Below are positions 34,506 through 43,449 of a stretch of 64,000 bases of DNA, piece by piece. Every line of letters starts with the position of its first letter. The stretch's first letter is position 1. The notes under the pieces were generated by a model. That model was not told where the DNA came from, searched no databases, and was given only the letters and a program-made list of their open reading frames with translations. Origin of the DNA: JANXLS01 sp038227045 (GTDB lineage: Bacteria; Planctomycetota; SZUA-567; H5-PLA8); contig JBBRQD010000014.1 in the NCBI GenBank assembly GCA_038227045.1, forward strand, positions 14,920 through 78,919. Reading direction: 5' to 3'. A program made the translations under genes and the position numbers.

Positions 34506-36572
34506 CTATCGCCCCAACAATTCCTTAACAAGTGCGTCGGCTGCATAGACTTTGCTCAGCGCTTCAACGATCGCGCGGGCGTCCACCTCCACCGCGCGGT
34601 TGGTGGTTTCGTCGTAATAGAAATCGCCGATCAGCGAATAGATGTTGCCATCGAAGATCAGCCCGATGATTTCGGCGCTGGCGTTGATCACCGGCGAACC
34701 GGAGTTGCCGCCGATGATGTCGTTTGTCGAGACGAAATTGAATGGCGTCTTCAAATCCAGCGCGGCTTTTTTATCGAGCCAGCTTTTTGGGAGCACGAAA
34801 GGCTCTTTGTTTTCGTGCTGTGCGGATCGGTCGAAGAGACCGCCAAGCACGGTGAAGGGTTCGAGCCATTTGCCTTTGTCTTCGTAGCCCTTGATCGCGC
34901 CGAACGAAATGCGCGGCGTGAATGTGCCGTCGGGATAATGGCGCTTGCCACCGGATTCTTTCCACACGCCCGCGATCAGATCGTAGGCGTGCGTTTCGAC
35001 GGTTTCAAGTTCGTCGTGGTGGCGCTTGCGCACGGTTCGCGCCAGCGGATCGATCAGGCGCGCGAGGCGGATCATCGGATCGGCGCTGGCCTGAATGGCC
35101 TTGACGCCGCCGGCCGCGAGCTGTTTGCGTGCCGCGGCATCCGCCAGTTTCGTGCCGTCGATTAATTCCGCCGCGCGCGCTTCGGGCGTATTTCCATCCA
35201 GCGCGAGTTTGACCGCCGGATGATTTTCGCCCAGTTCCTCGGTCAGCAGCGCCAGCGATTTCGCGAGCTTCATTTTCTCGAAATTCGGCGAGATCGGCGC
35301 GGGCGAAAAGAGCTGCGCCTCCAGCGATTCGATGCGCGCTTCGTTGAATTCAGGCAGGCGCTGTCCGTCGGGCAGTGCACGTTCCTGCGCCAGCCGCACC
35401 AGCCGCATCGCGGTCCAGTACAGCTCGGAATTGAAACCCCAGGCTTCTTCGATCAGTTTCATTTCTTTGAAAAATGCTTTGTAACTCTCGCGCGCACGGG
35501 CGATCGCCGCGTACTCGTCTGCCAGCGATTTTGCGGCCGCTGGGTCAGCGCCGGCAATCAGCTTCTTCTCCGCGTCGCGTTTGCTGGCCATCACCTGCGG
35601 ATTTTTCAGGCCGTCGAGCTGGCCGATCATGTCCTTCAAGCTGTTCTCGAGCCCGAAAATATCCTCTTGCGACGTGCGCGCCTGCTCGGCACCCAGAGCC
35701 GCGTATTGATGCAGCAAATCGGTGCTGCGTTTCATCCATTTCAATTCAAGCGGCAGCGCGAAGTCGCGCAGGAATTCCAATTCGGCCACCGCGTTCAAGC
35801 GTCGCGTGCCACCGGGATTTCCCGACACGATGCTGAGGTCGCCTTCTTTGGCGCCGGTCTTCGACCAGGCAAACCAATTGGGCGTCTCGAATGGCTTTCC
35901 GTTTTCGTAGACTCGGAAAAATGCGACGTCCAGATCGTAGCGCGGAAAGGTGAAGTTGTCCGGATCCCCGCCGAAGAATCCGATCTCGACTTCGGGAGCG
36001 AAGACCAGCCGCACGTCCGTGTATTTCTTGAAGCGATAGAGATGGTATTCCGCGCCGCGATACAGCGTCACGACATCGCTGCGCAAGCCGGATTTTTCAA
36101 GCGATTCTTTTTCAATCGCGGCAATTGCCGCCGTCCGAGCCAGTGCCGCGTCAGCCGCGGCAATCCCCGGTTTCACTGCCGCCTTGACGCGTTCGGTGAC
36201 ATCCTCAATCGAGATCAACTGATTTAATTCGAGGTTCGGCGCTTTCAATTCTTCGGCGTTCGTTTTTGCCAGAAAGCCCTTCTTGACAAGGTCGTTCTCG
36301 GGCGTGCTGAGCTGTTGCATGATCTCGGTCGCAACATGGTGATTGGTCATCACAAGTCCCTGCGGCGAGACGAAAGAACCGGAACCGCCGTTGTTGAAGC
36401 GCAACGAAGACAGCCGCACTTTCTCCAGCCAGGCGTCCGAGAGTTTCACCCCGAATTTCGCCTCAATAGCCTCTCGCGGAACCATGTTAAAGGGCCAGAA
36501 TCCCTCTTCCGCCCGCCCTGGGCGAAGCAATGCAGAACAAAGAATAAGGGTCAACCAAACTTTTTGAGACAT
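34506..36572 (-). CDS. S46-family dipeptidyl-peptidase (DPP7/DPP11 type)
   Basis: A protein of 688 residues. A Sec signal (MSQKVWLTLILCSALLRPGRA) is followed by a split trypsin-like domain. The catalytic His is in VMTNHHVATE (about H79), the Asp probably in GGDPDNFTFPRYDLD, and the Ser in IIGGNSGSPVI (about S624). A large helical domain lies between. These enzymes cut dipeptides from free N-termini in the periplasm. The residue equivalent to the P1 selector (18 after the catalytic Ser, in LIFDGNIYS) is Gly. In this family Gly goes with hydrophobic P1 (DPP7), whereas Arg marks acidic P1 (DPP11). Start ATG 36572 has GGAGA 8 bases upstream. Confidence 0.93.
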   Translation of the reverse strand: MSQKVWLTLILCSALLRPGRAEEGFWPFNMVPREAIEAKFGVKLSDAWLEKVRLSSLRFNNGGSGSFVSPQGLVMTNHHVATEIMQQLSTPENDLVKKGFLAKTNAEELKAPNLELNQLISIEDVTERVKAAVKPGIAAADAALARTAAIAAIEKESLEKSGLRSDVVTLYRGAEYHLYRFKKYTDVRLVFAPEVEIGFFGGDPDNFTFPRYDLDVAFFRVYENGKPFETPNWFAWSKTGAKEGDLSIVSGNPGGTRRLNAVAELEFLRDFALPLELKWMKRSTDLLHQYAALGAEQARTSQEDIFGLENSLKDMIGQLDGLKNPQVMASKRDAEKKLIAGADPAAAKSLADEYAAIARARESYKAFFKEMKLIEEAWGFNSELYWTAMRLVRLAQERALPDGQRLPEFNEARIESLEAQLFSPAPISPNFEKMKLAKSLALLTEELGENHPAVKLALDGNTPEARAAELIDGTKLADAAARKQLAAGGVKAIQASADPMIRLARLIDPLARTVRKRHHDELETVETHAYDLIAGVWKESGGKRHYPDGTFTPRISFGAIKGYEDKGKWLEPFTVLGGLFDRSAQHENKEPFVLPKSWLDKKAALDLKTPFNFVSTNDIIGGNSGSPVINASAEIIGLIFDGNIYSLIGDFYYDETTNRAVEVDARAIVEALSKVYAADALVKELLGR

Positions 36573-36604
36573 CGCAAGTTTCTCCAAACAAAAACATTCA
36601 ACGG

Positions 36605-36724
36605 GTGCCACGGAGCAGTACCCTGCTCCGTGCTTCGACGCATACGATTTTCAAAAATTGCGCTGCTATTTTAGCCAACCGTGCTCCCTAAGCACGGAGC
36701 AGGGTACTGCTCCGTGGCACCCTC
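36605..36724. repeat. Inverted pair of CACGGAGCAG hairpins
   Basis: Copy 1: CACGGAGCAG (36609-36618) - TACC - CTGCTCCGTG (36623-36632). Copy 2 lies in opposite orientation (36693-36702, loop GGTA, 36707-36716). Both are flanked by GGGTGC. They share arms with the element at 12907-12930, and copy 1 also shares the following GTGCT, GACGC and ACGAT stretch. The pair fills the gap upstream of the S46 gene and downstream of the glycosidase-like gene's stop. Confidence 0.85.
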
Positions 36725-36735
36725 ACGAAACAGCT

Positions 36736-38343
36736 TTATTTTGCGGCGGGATAGTATTCGGCCGCGGTCTTCAAGAAGCTTTCGAGTTCCTCGAATTTGT
36801 TTTCCCAAGTTGTATACATGATCCCGCGCGTCGTCGGAATTTTCTTCATCGAGTCGAGCCATTGGCGCGTGTCCTGGCTGCCGTCGTAGTAGCCGGCGAC
36901 GACCAGCGGATGGCCGCACTTGGCAAAGAAATCCATGCTCTCGTCGCGCTTGCCGAAGTGCCATTCCACGATTGCCACATCCTTATCCAGCCCTTCCCAC
37001 GAACCGGTCAAGTCGCCGTTGACAAGGTAGTAATTCTTTTTGACTGCGTTGTGAAACGGATCGAACATGTCGTTCCAGGTGTAGATCGCCGCGCCCGGCG
37101 CCGTTTCGTGCAGAATCTTCGAGCACTGGCGCGCGAGTTCCGCGAGCATTGCGCCGGGCTGTAGATTGCGTGCGCGGCAGGCCGCGCAGTGATTCATGCA
37201 GCGGATTTCGTCGAAGTGCATGAAGTACTTTTTCGCGCCGTATAACTTATGGACGAGCGCCGCCTGATTCTTCAGCAGTTCGAGCGTCTGCGGTTCGGAC
37301 GGACAGATCATCACCTGGCCGTCGTATACGGTCATGACGTGGTAGTAGCTGACTTTCAATTTGGTTCCATCGGGCAGCTTGGTTTTAACGACCGGCGGTT
37401 CGTGGTAAATATCGTAGCTGCCCTTCCAGGGTTTTGCGCCCATCAGTGGATCGACGATTTTTTCGAAGTCGGCGCCTTCGTTCAACGCATCGCCTTTTTC
37501 GTTTGTCATTTTCAGCGGACAGCCGTCGCGGCGCAGCAGATTCAACAGCCCGACTTCTTCGAATTTGGCATCCTTCCATTCCGCCGTCCCGCCCTTCGCG
37601 CCCCAACTGCCAAAGTAGATGCCGACTTCGCTGCATTCCTGCGAATTAAAAACTTGATGATGCTCCGTCCAATCCTGAGTGGCTTTGACGCCCAGATTTG
37701 CGTGAGCGAGAGATTGTTCGCCGGCGAGAATTACGATCTTTGTATCGCCCTTGAATCCATCTGTCTTTACTTTCACGCTGATATGGTACTGGCGATGCGG
37801 CTGGACTTTCATCTTAAACGTGACGCGCGCGTTGCCTCCGTTGGCGGTCATTTTCCAGACGCCGTTCTGAATGGAAACGTTTTCGTCATGGAATGCCGGC
37901 TTCTTGAACTCGCGGACGTCGGGAACGAGCCGCGCAACTCCGCCTTTTACTTCAAACGGCGCATCGACAACGGAGAGGCCTTCGGCGAGGTTCGGATTGT
38001 GCCACAACACATCGTTTGAATAGCCAATCGAAAAAAGCCCCGGGATGAGTTCGAGCTTGAGTTCCTGCGCGAGCTTTTTGATGCGCTCCGCGTTCTTGAA
38101 ATAGCGCGGTTCGTTGTCGCCCAAGTCGTCGAGTTTCGCAAACTTCGAGTCGTTGATCTGGATGCCGTTGTATCCGGCAGCGGCGGCGCGACGCATGATG
38201 CCTTCGAGTTTGTCGACGGCTGGGTCCGCTTGGTGATTAGTCCCAATATAGACCCAGCGATCCGCGAGTTCGCCTGCGGCGCACGACACGGCGAATTGCA
38301 GAGTCATAAAAAGTGCGGCTGCGGCCAACACATAGTTCTTCAT
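36736..38343 (-). CDS. Secreted glycoside-hydrolase-like TIM-barrel protein
   Basis: A protein of 535 residues. A Sec signal (MKNYVLAAAALFMTLQFAVSCAAG) is followed by a barrel start (DPAVDKLEGIMRRAAAAGYNGIQIND, LELIPGLFSIGYS). A carbohydrate-binding-like beta-sandwich (about 140-260, KVQPHRQYHISVKVKTDGF) follows, then the rest of the barrel. YFMHFDEIRCMNHCAACRARN holds an Asp-Glu pair like that of GH20-type enzymes, and IYTWNDMFDPFHNA and VAIVEWHFGK are other possible active-site strands. The CxxC-bearing loop is distinctive. Glycan cleavage outside the cytoplasm is an inference; no GH family is assigned with certainty. Start ATG 38343 follows AAGGGC. Confidence 0.7.
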   Translation of the reverse strand: MKNYVLAAAALFMTLQFAVSCAAGELADRWVYIGTNHQADPAVDKLEGIMRRAAAAGYNGIQINDSKFAKLDDLGDNEPRYFKNAERIKKLAQELKLELIPGLFSIGYSNDVLWHNPNLAEGLSVVDAPFEVKGGVARLVPDVREFKKPAFHDENVSIQNGVWKMTANGGNARVTFKMKVQPHRQYHISVKVKTDGFKGDTKIVILAGEQSLAHANLGVKATQDWTEHHQVFNSQECSEVGIYFGSWGAKGGTAEWKDAKFEEVGLLNLLRRDGCPLKMTNEKGDALNEGADFEKIVDPLMGAKPWKGSYDIYHEPPVVKTKLPDGTKLKVSYYHVMTVYDGQVMICPSEPQTLELLKNQAALVHKLYGAKKYFMHFDEIRCMNHCAACRARNLQPGAMLAELARQCSKILHETAPGAAIYTWNDMFDPFHNAVKKNYYLVNGDLTGSWEGLDKDVAIVEWHFGKRDESMDFFAKCGHPLVVAGYYDGSQDTRQWLDSMKKIPTTRGIMYTTWENKFEELESFLKTAAEYYPAAK

Positions 38344-38359
38344 TTCGTTGCCCTTTATT

Positions 38360-38788
38360 TTAAATAGTCGAACGTTCAATCTTCAACCGGTGTTCGTGCC
38401 GCCACGCCGCCAGCAGAATCAACGTGAATGGAATCCACCAGATCAGATCGTTCGTCAGATTAATGATCCCGAATCGCCATGGAATTTTGCCGGTCAAGGC
38501 GCCCTGGATCGCACCGATTGGGCCGAGCACTTTTCCAAGAAATCCGACGAGAATCACCGGCCAATGCCGCATCGGATCGTACGCCGCGATCGCATAGCCC
38601 AGGCCGTAAACGCCGACGATCATTCCGATGCACTGCCAATGCTCCGGGTAGTTCGGTTCTTTCATGCCAAGCCATTGAAAGATTTGCAGCGGAAAGAGCA
38701 CCATCCACGCGCCCCAGAGTATGTTGTACACTCCGGCCGCGAGCAGAACGGGTTTCATCAAGGGACGTGCTTCCGTCTGAGGCGTCAT
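38360..38788 (-). CDS. Small four-helix membrane protein
   Basis: A protein of 142 residues with four predicted membrane helices (VLLAAGVYNILWGAWMVLFP, CIGMIVGVYGLGYAIAAYD, WPVILVGFLGKVLGPIGAI, LTNDLIWWIPFTLILLAAW). The Gly- and Trp-rich pattern resembles alkyl-chain or unknown integral membrane proteins; I do not recognise a characterised family. It probably precedes the glycosidase-like gene in one transcript (16-base gap). ATG 38788 is supported by GAGGAACGGCGC. A much longer frame on this strand overlaps the FAD oxidoreductase and is a shadow. Confidence 0.7.
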   Translation of the reverse strand: MTPQTEARPLMKPVLLAAGVYNILWGAWMVLFPLQIFQWLGMKEPNYPEHWQCIGMIVGVYGLGYAIAAYDPMRHWPVILVGFLGKVLGPIGAIQGALTGKIPWRFGIINLTNDLIWWIPFTLILLAAWRHEHRLKIERSTI

Positions 38789-38923
38789 GCGCCGTTCCTC
38801 ATTTGCAAATACGCTGTTCGAGTTGGACCACATAATAGGACAGAAGCGCGAAAATCTACAGACGCAAAAGCTAAATTCTTGACTATGGTTAAGGACGACA
38901 GAGCTGGGGGATGCGGCGAATCG

Positions 38924-40198
38924 ATGAACATCGCGGTAGTGGGAACGGGAATATCGGGCATGCTTGCGGCCCGGCTTTTGTGCCGGGACCATCGCATTGC
39001 GGTGTTCGAGGCAGGCGATTACATCGGCGGCCATACCGCTACCCAACCGATTGTGCTGGGCGGGAAGACCTGGAATATCGACACCGGCTTCATCGTCTAC
39101 AATGAAGCCGCGTATCCAAATTTTACTCAGCTCATGGAAAAACTCGGCGTTGCCACGCAGCCGGCGAAAATGAGTTTCAGCGTGAAGTGCGAACGCACCG
39201 GCCTGGAATATTGCAGCGGTTCGATGAGCGCGTTTTTCGCTCAACGACGCAACCTGATTCGTCCGGCGTTCTGGCGGATGACGCGCGACATTCTGCGCTT
39301 CAATAACGAGGCGCGCGAAGTCCTCAAGCCTGGCGGCGAGAACCTGACGCTCGGCGCTTACCTTGCGCAACGCCACTATTCGCGCGAATTCCTCGAATGG
39401 CATATTCTGCCGTTGGGCGCGGCGATCTGGTCCACTGACACAGATAACATCCGCAATTGCCCCGCGCAATTCTTCGTGCGATTCTTCGACAATCACGGAT
39501 TTTTGCAGATGAAAGGCCGCTCGAAATGGCGCACGATCCAGGGCGGCTCTTTTAAGTATGTTGAACCGCTTGTGAAACCTTTTCGTAAAGCCATTCGATT
39601 GAATTGCCCGATCCAGAAGATCAAACGTTTCGACGACCGCGTGGAACTGGCGCTGCAAAATGGCGAGACACAATCGTTCGATCATGTCATCATCGCCACG
39701 CACAGCGATCAGGCGCTCGCGTTGCTCGCAGACCCTTTGGACGCTGAGCGCGAAATCCTGGGCGCGATTCGATATCAGCCGAACGATGTCGTATTGCATA
39801 CGGACACGTCGCTGCTTCCGCGAACGCACCGGGCATGGGCGTGTTGGAACTACCACATTGACCGGCAAACAGAGAGTAAAGAAGCGGATAGGTTGACGAC
39901 GGTGACTTACAATATGAATATGTTGCAGAATCTGGCGGATGCACCGGCGACGTTTTGCGTGACGCTGAATCGCCGCACGCTCATCGATCCGCAAAAGATT
40001 CTGCGGAGCTTTACTTACGCGCATCCACTCTATACGCCGGAGAGCGTCGCCGCGCAGGCTCGGCGTGCGGAGATCAGCGGCGCGCGGCGGACGCATTATT
40101 GCGGCGCGTATTGGGGCAATGGATTTCACGAAGACGGCGTCAACAGTGCGCTAAACGTTGCTGCATTTTTCGGGAAGGATTTGAATTCGATAGTTTGA
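38924..40198 (+). CDS. FAD-dependent amine-oxidase-like oxidoreductase
   Basis: A protein of 424 residues. The dinucleotide fold MNIAVVGTGISGMLAARLL begins at residue 1, FEAGDYIGGHTAT is the second FAD contact, and NIDTGFIVYNEAAYPNFTQLMEKLGV and GAAIWSTDTDNI follow. HVIIATHSDQALALL and YCGAYWGNGFHEDGVNSALNVA close the FAD site. This subgroup is often found next to cyclopropane-fatty-acid synthase (cfa) and DUF1365 genes, but neither is here. It is probably a soluble flavoprotein acting on a lipid or amine; the substrate is unknown. ATG 38924 is preferred. ATG 38885 adds MVKDDRAGGCGES, and neither has a clear ribosome-binding site. The proline enzyme follows after 24 bases. Confidence 0.88.
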   Translation: MNIAVVGTGISGMLAARLLCRDHRIAVFEAGDYIGGHTATQPIVLGGKTWNIDTGFIVYNEAAYPNFTQLMEKLGVATQPAKMSFSVKCERTGLEYCSGSMSAFFAQRRNLIRPAFWRMTRDILRFNNEAREVLKPGGENLTLGAYLAQRHYSREFLEWHILPLGAAIWSTDTDNIRNCPAQFFVRFFDNHGFLQMKGRSKWRTIQGGSFKYVEPLVKPFRKAIRLNCPIQKIKRFDDRVELALQNGETQSFDHVIIATHSDQALALLADPLDAEREILGAIRYQPNDVVLHTDTSLLPRTHRAWACWNYHIDRQTESKEADRLTTVTYNMNMLQNLADAPATFCVTLNRRTLIDPQKILRSFTYAHPLYTPESVAAQARRAEISGARRTHYCGAYWGNGFHEDGVNSALNVAAFFGKDLNSIV

Positions 40199-40222
40199 GG
40201 TTTTTAAAGTCGGGAGCATTGC

Positions 40223-43200
40223 ATGAACTCGATTGTCGAACGCGCGACCGAACTAGCCGCCGAGCTTCTTGCTGCATCGTCGGCGGGGCAGACGCCTGTT
40301 GAAAAAACAGAAGCGGCGCGCATGGCTCGGATGATGGACGACCCGCGTGGGAAAAGTTTCACGCTGGCCATGGCCGACCGTGTTTTTCGCAGCCGTGAAC
40401 CGCGCTTTCAGGCCGGCCGTTTGCGCGCGATTTTGGCGCAATATCGCGTGCCGAATTTTCTGTCCGGTGTCGATCGACTGCTGCTTCGCTCGGGGGCAAT
40501 GGCATCGCATGTCGCTCCGAAACTTGTGATGTCGTCGGTTGAAGAACAACTTCGGCGCGACAGTGCGCGCGTGATTTTACCGGGGGAAGTGGAGCCGCTC
40601 AAACGGTATCTCGCGGCGCGGCGCGCGGCCGGCACGCGCGTGAATTTGAACCATCTCGGCGAAGCGATTCTCGGAGAGGAAGAAGCCGGGCGGCGGCTTG
40701 CGGCCGTGCTTCAGCATCTCGCCAATCCGGATGTGAATTATGTGTCGGTCAAAATCTCCGCCATTTTTAGCCAGATCAATCTGCTCGATTGGGATGGCAC
40801 GCTCGCGACCCTCAATGAGCGGTTGCGGACGCTTTATCGCGCGGCGATGCCAGCCGGAAAATTTGTGAATCTCGACATGGAGGAGTTTCGCGATCTGGCG
40901 CTCACGCTGGCGGCATTTCAGCAGGTGCTCGGCGAAACTGAATTTCGCGGCCTGAGCGCGGGCATGGTGTTGCAGGCGTACTTGCCGGATTCGTGGCCGG
41001 CGCAGCAGCAGCTTGCCGCATGGGCGCGCGAACGCGTCGCGTCGGGCGGGGCGCCGATCAAGCTTCGTCTTGTCAAGGGCGCGAATCTTGCGATGGAATC
41101 GGTTGAGGCCGAATTGCGCGGCTGGAATCCCGCGCCGTACGCGACGAAGGAAGAGACTGACGCGAACTATCGCCGCATGTTGGAATTTGGCTGCACGCCC
41201 GAGAACGCGCGGGCGGTTCGCCTGGGCGTGGCGAGCCACAATCTTTTCGACGTGGCGCTGGCGCTCGTGCTGCGCGAAGAATGCGGCGTGCGCGATTTTG
41301 TGGAACTCGAGATGCTCGAAGGCATGGCCAACCATCAGGCGCGCGCGGTGCAGGCGAAGGCCGGTGGACTGCTTGTGTATGCGCCGGTTGTGCTGCGAAA
41401 AGATTTCGCCAGCGCCATGGCGTATCTGGTGCGGCGGCTTGACGAGAACACCGCGCCCGAAAATTTTCTGCACGATCTTTTCGGGCTCGCGGCGGGCAGT
41501 CCTGCATGGGAACGGCAACGGCAGCGGTTCGTTGCGGGATGGCAGTCGCGGCACGAAGTCTCCGAGATATCGCGCCGTGCAGAATTGCCCCCTATACCGA
41601 AAGACGGCGGTTTTTACAACGCTCCGGACACGGATTGGACGCAGCCGGAAAATCGCGCGCGCCTCGCGGAAAGTGTGCGCCGATGGGTTGCGCCTCAGCC
41701 GCCTGCGCCGGGCGATTTGAATGCCGTGCTCTCGGCCGCTCAAGCGGCGCAAGTTCAATGGGGCGCGCAGAGCCTCGAGCGGCGAGCCGCCATTCTGTGC
41801 GCGTGCGCCGATGTCATTGAAGCGCAGCGATTCGAGACGATTGCCGAAATGATGCACGAGGGCAAAAAAGTCGCGTGGGAGGGTGATACGGAAGTGTCGG
41901 AAGCGGTGGATTTCGCGCGCTACTATGCGGCAACTTATGCGCCGCCGCCGGATGTCCGGGCGACGCCTCTTGGGGTCGTCGCGGTCACACCGCCCTGGAA
42001 TTTTCCATACGCGATTCCGTGCAGCGGCGTGCTTGCAGCGCTGATGGCCGGCAACGCCGTCATCTTGAAACCCGCGCCGGAGACCGTGGCCATCGCGTGG
42101 CGGCTGGCGCGGCAATTGTGGGAGGGTGGCGTGCCGCGTGATGCGCTGCAATTTTTTCCGTGTGCGGACGGCGAGATCGGGCGCGCGCTGATCACCGATC
42201 CGCGCGTCGCGGCGGTGGTGCTCACCGGCGCTTACGAGACCGCGCGCATGTTTTTGAGCTGGCGTCCGTCGCTCAAGCTTTTCGCGGAAACGAGCGGCAA
42301 GAACGCGATCGTGATCACCGCTCAGGCGGACCGCGATCTGGCGATCAAGGATCTGGTCAAGTCGGCGTTCGGGCACGCCGGCCAAAAATGCAGCGCGGCG
42401 AGTCTCGCGATTCTGGAAGAAGAAGTGTACGACGATCCCGTTTTTCGCCGCCAGTTGCGCGACGCCGCGGCGAGTTTGCGCGTCGGGCCGGCGACTGATT
42501 TTGCGAGTGTCGTGACGCCGTTAATTCGCGAACCTGGCACCGCGTTGAAGCGTGGATTAACTACGCTCGACGCAGGAGAAGAATGGCTGCTGGAGCCGCG
42601 CGTGTCGGAGAACGATCCGTGTTTGTTGTCGCCGGGAATCAAACTCGGCGTGCGCGCGGGAAGCTGGTTTCACCGCACGGAATGCTTCGGCCCGGTGCTC
42701 GGCGTGATGCGCGCGGCGAATCTCGACGAAGCGATTCGATTCCAAAACGACACCGCGTTCGGCCTCACTGGCGGGATTCATTCGCTCGACGAAAAAGAGA
42801 TTGCACACTGGCGCGAAATCGTGCAAGTTGGCAACGCGTATATTAATCGAGCGATCACAGGGGCAATTGTTCAACGTCAGCCGTTTGGGGGTTGGAAGCG
42901 CTCGTGTATCGGTCCAGGGGCGAAGGCTGGCGGGCCGAATTATGTGACGATGTTTGCGCGGCTGGAGGATGCCGTGTCGGCCGTGAATGAAGACGCAACC
43001 AAAAGCTTTGCAAACAAATTCCACGAATTTATTTCGCATGACCCGGCCGCATTGCGTTCCGAGACGAACATCTTCCGCTACCGCCCCTGTCGCGGAGTCA
43101 TTCTGCGGTTAAACACTGACGACACCGATTCGGTGTTGCGCGCAAAATTGGCCGCACAGACATTGCAAGTGCGGCTCCATGTAAGTCTCGGGACCGTGGA

Positions 43201-43447
43201 AAGTGATGCGCAACTTATCGCGCGGCTTCCGGAGCTTGCCAGGGAAACAGAATTTCTGCGCACTGTTACGCCGCCAGGCGACGCGCTGCTCGCGGCTATT
43301 TACGAGACCGGAATGAACTGGATCGACGGCCCGCTGCTGGCAAACGGGCGTTATGAATTGACCCGATGGTTTCGTGAGCAGAGTGTTTCGGAAACGCGGC
43401 ACCGTTATGGCCAGTTGTCTTCAGCGCCGGCGAATGAGGCGAAATAA
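40223..43447 (+). CDS. putA: Bifunctional proline dehydrogenase / L-glutamate-gamma-semialdehyde dehydrogenase
   Basis: A protein of 1074 residues. The N-terminal FAD barrel (about 110-420) has VNYVSVKISAIFSQINLLDWD, GMVLQAYLPDSW, KLRLVKGANLAMES and RLGVASHNLFDVALAL. The aldehyde-dehydrogenase half (about 500-960) has VTPPWNFPYAIPC, catalytic Glu in LFAETSGKNA (about 689) and catalytic Cys in GHAGQKCSAAS (about 723). QPFGGWKRSCIGPGAKAGGPNYV is characteristic of P5CDH. The two steps oxidise proline to glutamate. It lacks the ribbon-helix-helix DNA-binding domain of E. coli PutA, so it is not a self-repressor. The C-terminal tail of about 110 residues is divergent from ALDH. Start is ATG 40223; only 2 bases separate its stop from the next, convergent gene. 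Confidence 0.93.
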   Translation: MNSIVERATELAAELLAASSAGQTPVEKTEAARMARMMDDPRGKSFTLAMADRVFRSREPRFQAGRLRAILAQYRVPNFLSGVDRLLLRSGAMASHVAPKLVMSSVEEQLRRDSARVILPGEVEPLKRYLAARRAAGTRVNLNHLGEAILGEEEAGRRLAAVLQHLANPDVNYVSVKISAIFSQINLLDWDGTLATLNERLRTLYRAAMPAGKFVNLDMEEFRDLALTLAAFQQVLGETEFRGLSAGMVLQAYLPDSWPAQQQLAAWARERVASGGAPIKLRLVKGANLAMESVEAELRGWNPAPYATKEETDANYRRMLEFGCTPENARAVRLGVASHNLFDVALALVLREECGVRDFVELEMLEGMANHQARAVQAKAGGLLVYAPVVLRKDFASAMAYLVRRLDENTAPENFLHDLFGLAAGSPAWERQRQRFVAGWQSRHEVSEISRRAELPPIPKDGGFYNAPDTDWTQPENRARLAESVRRWVAPQPPAPGDLNAVLSAAQAAQVQWGAQSLERRAAILCACADVIEAQRFETIAEMMHEGKKVAWEGDTEVSEAVDFARYYAATYAPPPDVRATPLGVVAVTPPWNFPYAIPCSGVLAALMAGNAVILKPAPETVAIAWRLARQLWEGGVPRDALQFFPCADGEIGRALITDPRVAAVVLTGAYETARMFLSWRPSLKLFAETSGKNAIVITAQADRDLAIKDLVKSAFGHAGQKCSAASLAILEEEVYDDPVFRRQLRDAAASLRVGPATDFASVVTPLIREPGTALKRGLTTLDAGEEWLLEPRVSENDPCLLSPGIKLGVRAGSWFHRTECFGPVLGVMRAANLDEAIRFQNDTAFGLTGGIHSLDEKEIAHWREIVQVGNAYINRAITGAIVQRQPFGGWKRSCIGPGAKAGGPNYVTMFARLEDAVSAVNEDATKSFANKFHEFISHDPAALRSETNIFRYRPCRGVILRLNTDDTDSVLRAKLAAQTLQVRLHVSLGTVESDAQLIARLPELARETEFLRTVTPPGDALLAAIYETGMNWIDGPLLANGRYELTRWFREQSVSETRHRYGQLSSAPANEAK

Positions 43448-43449
43448 CG

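Noticed and set aside
38789..40129. Extension of the small membrane protein frame across the FAD oxidoreductase gene
   Set aside because: No domain in the extension, while the opposite strand encodes a clear flavoprotein.
40577..42385. A 602-codon open frame on the minus strand antisense to putA
   Set aside because: Same artefact; the PutA motifs are intact on the other strand.
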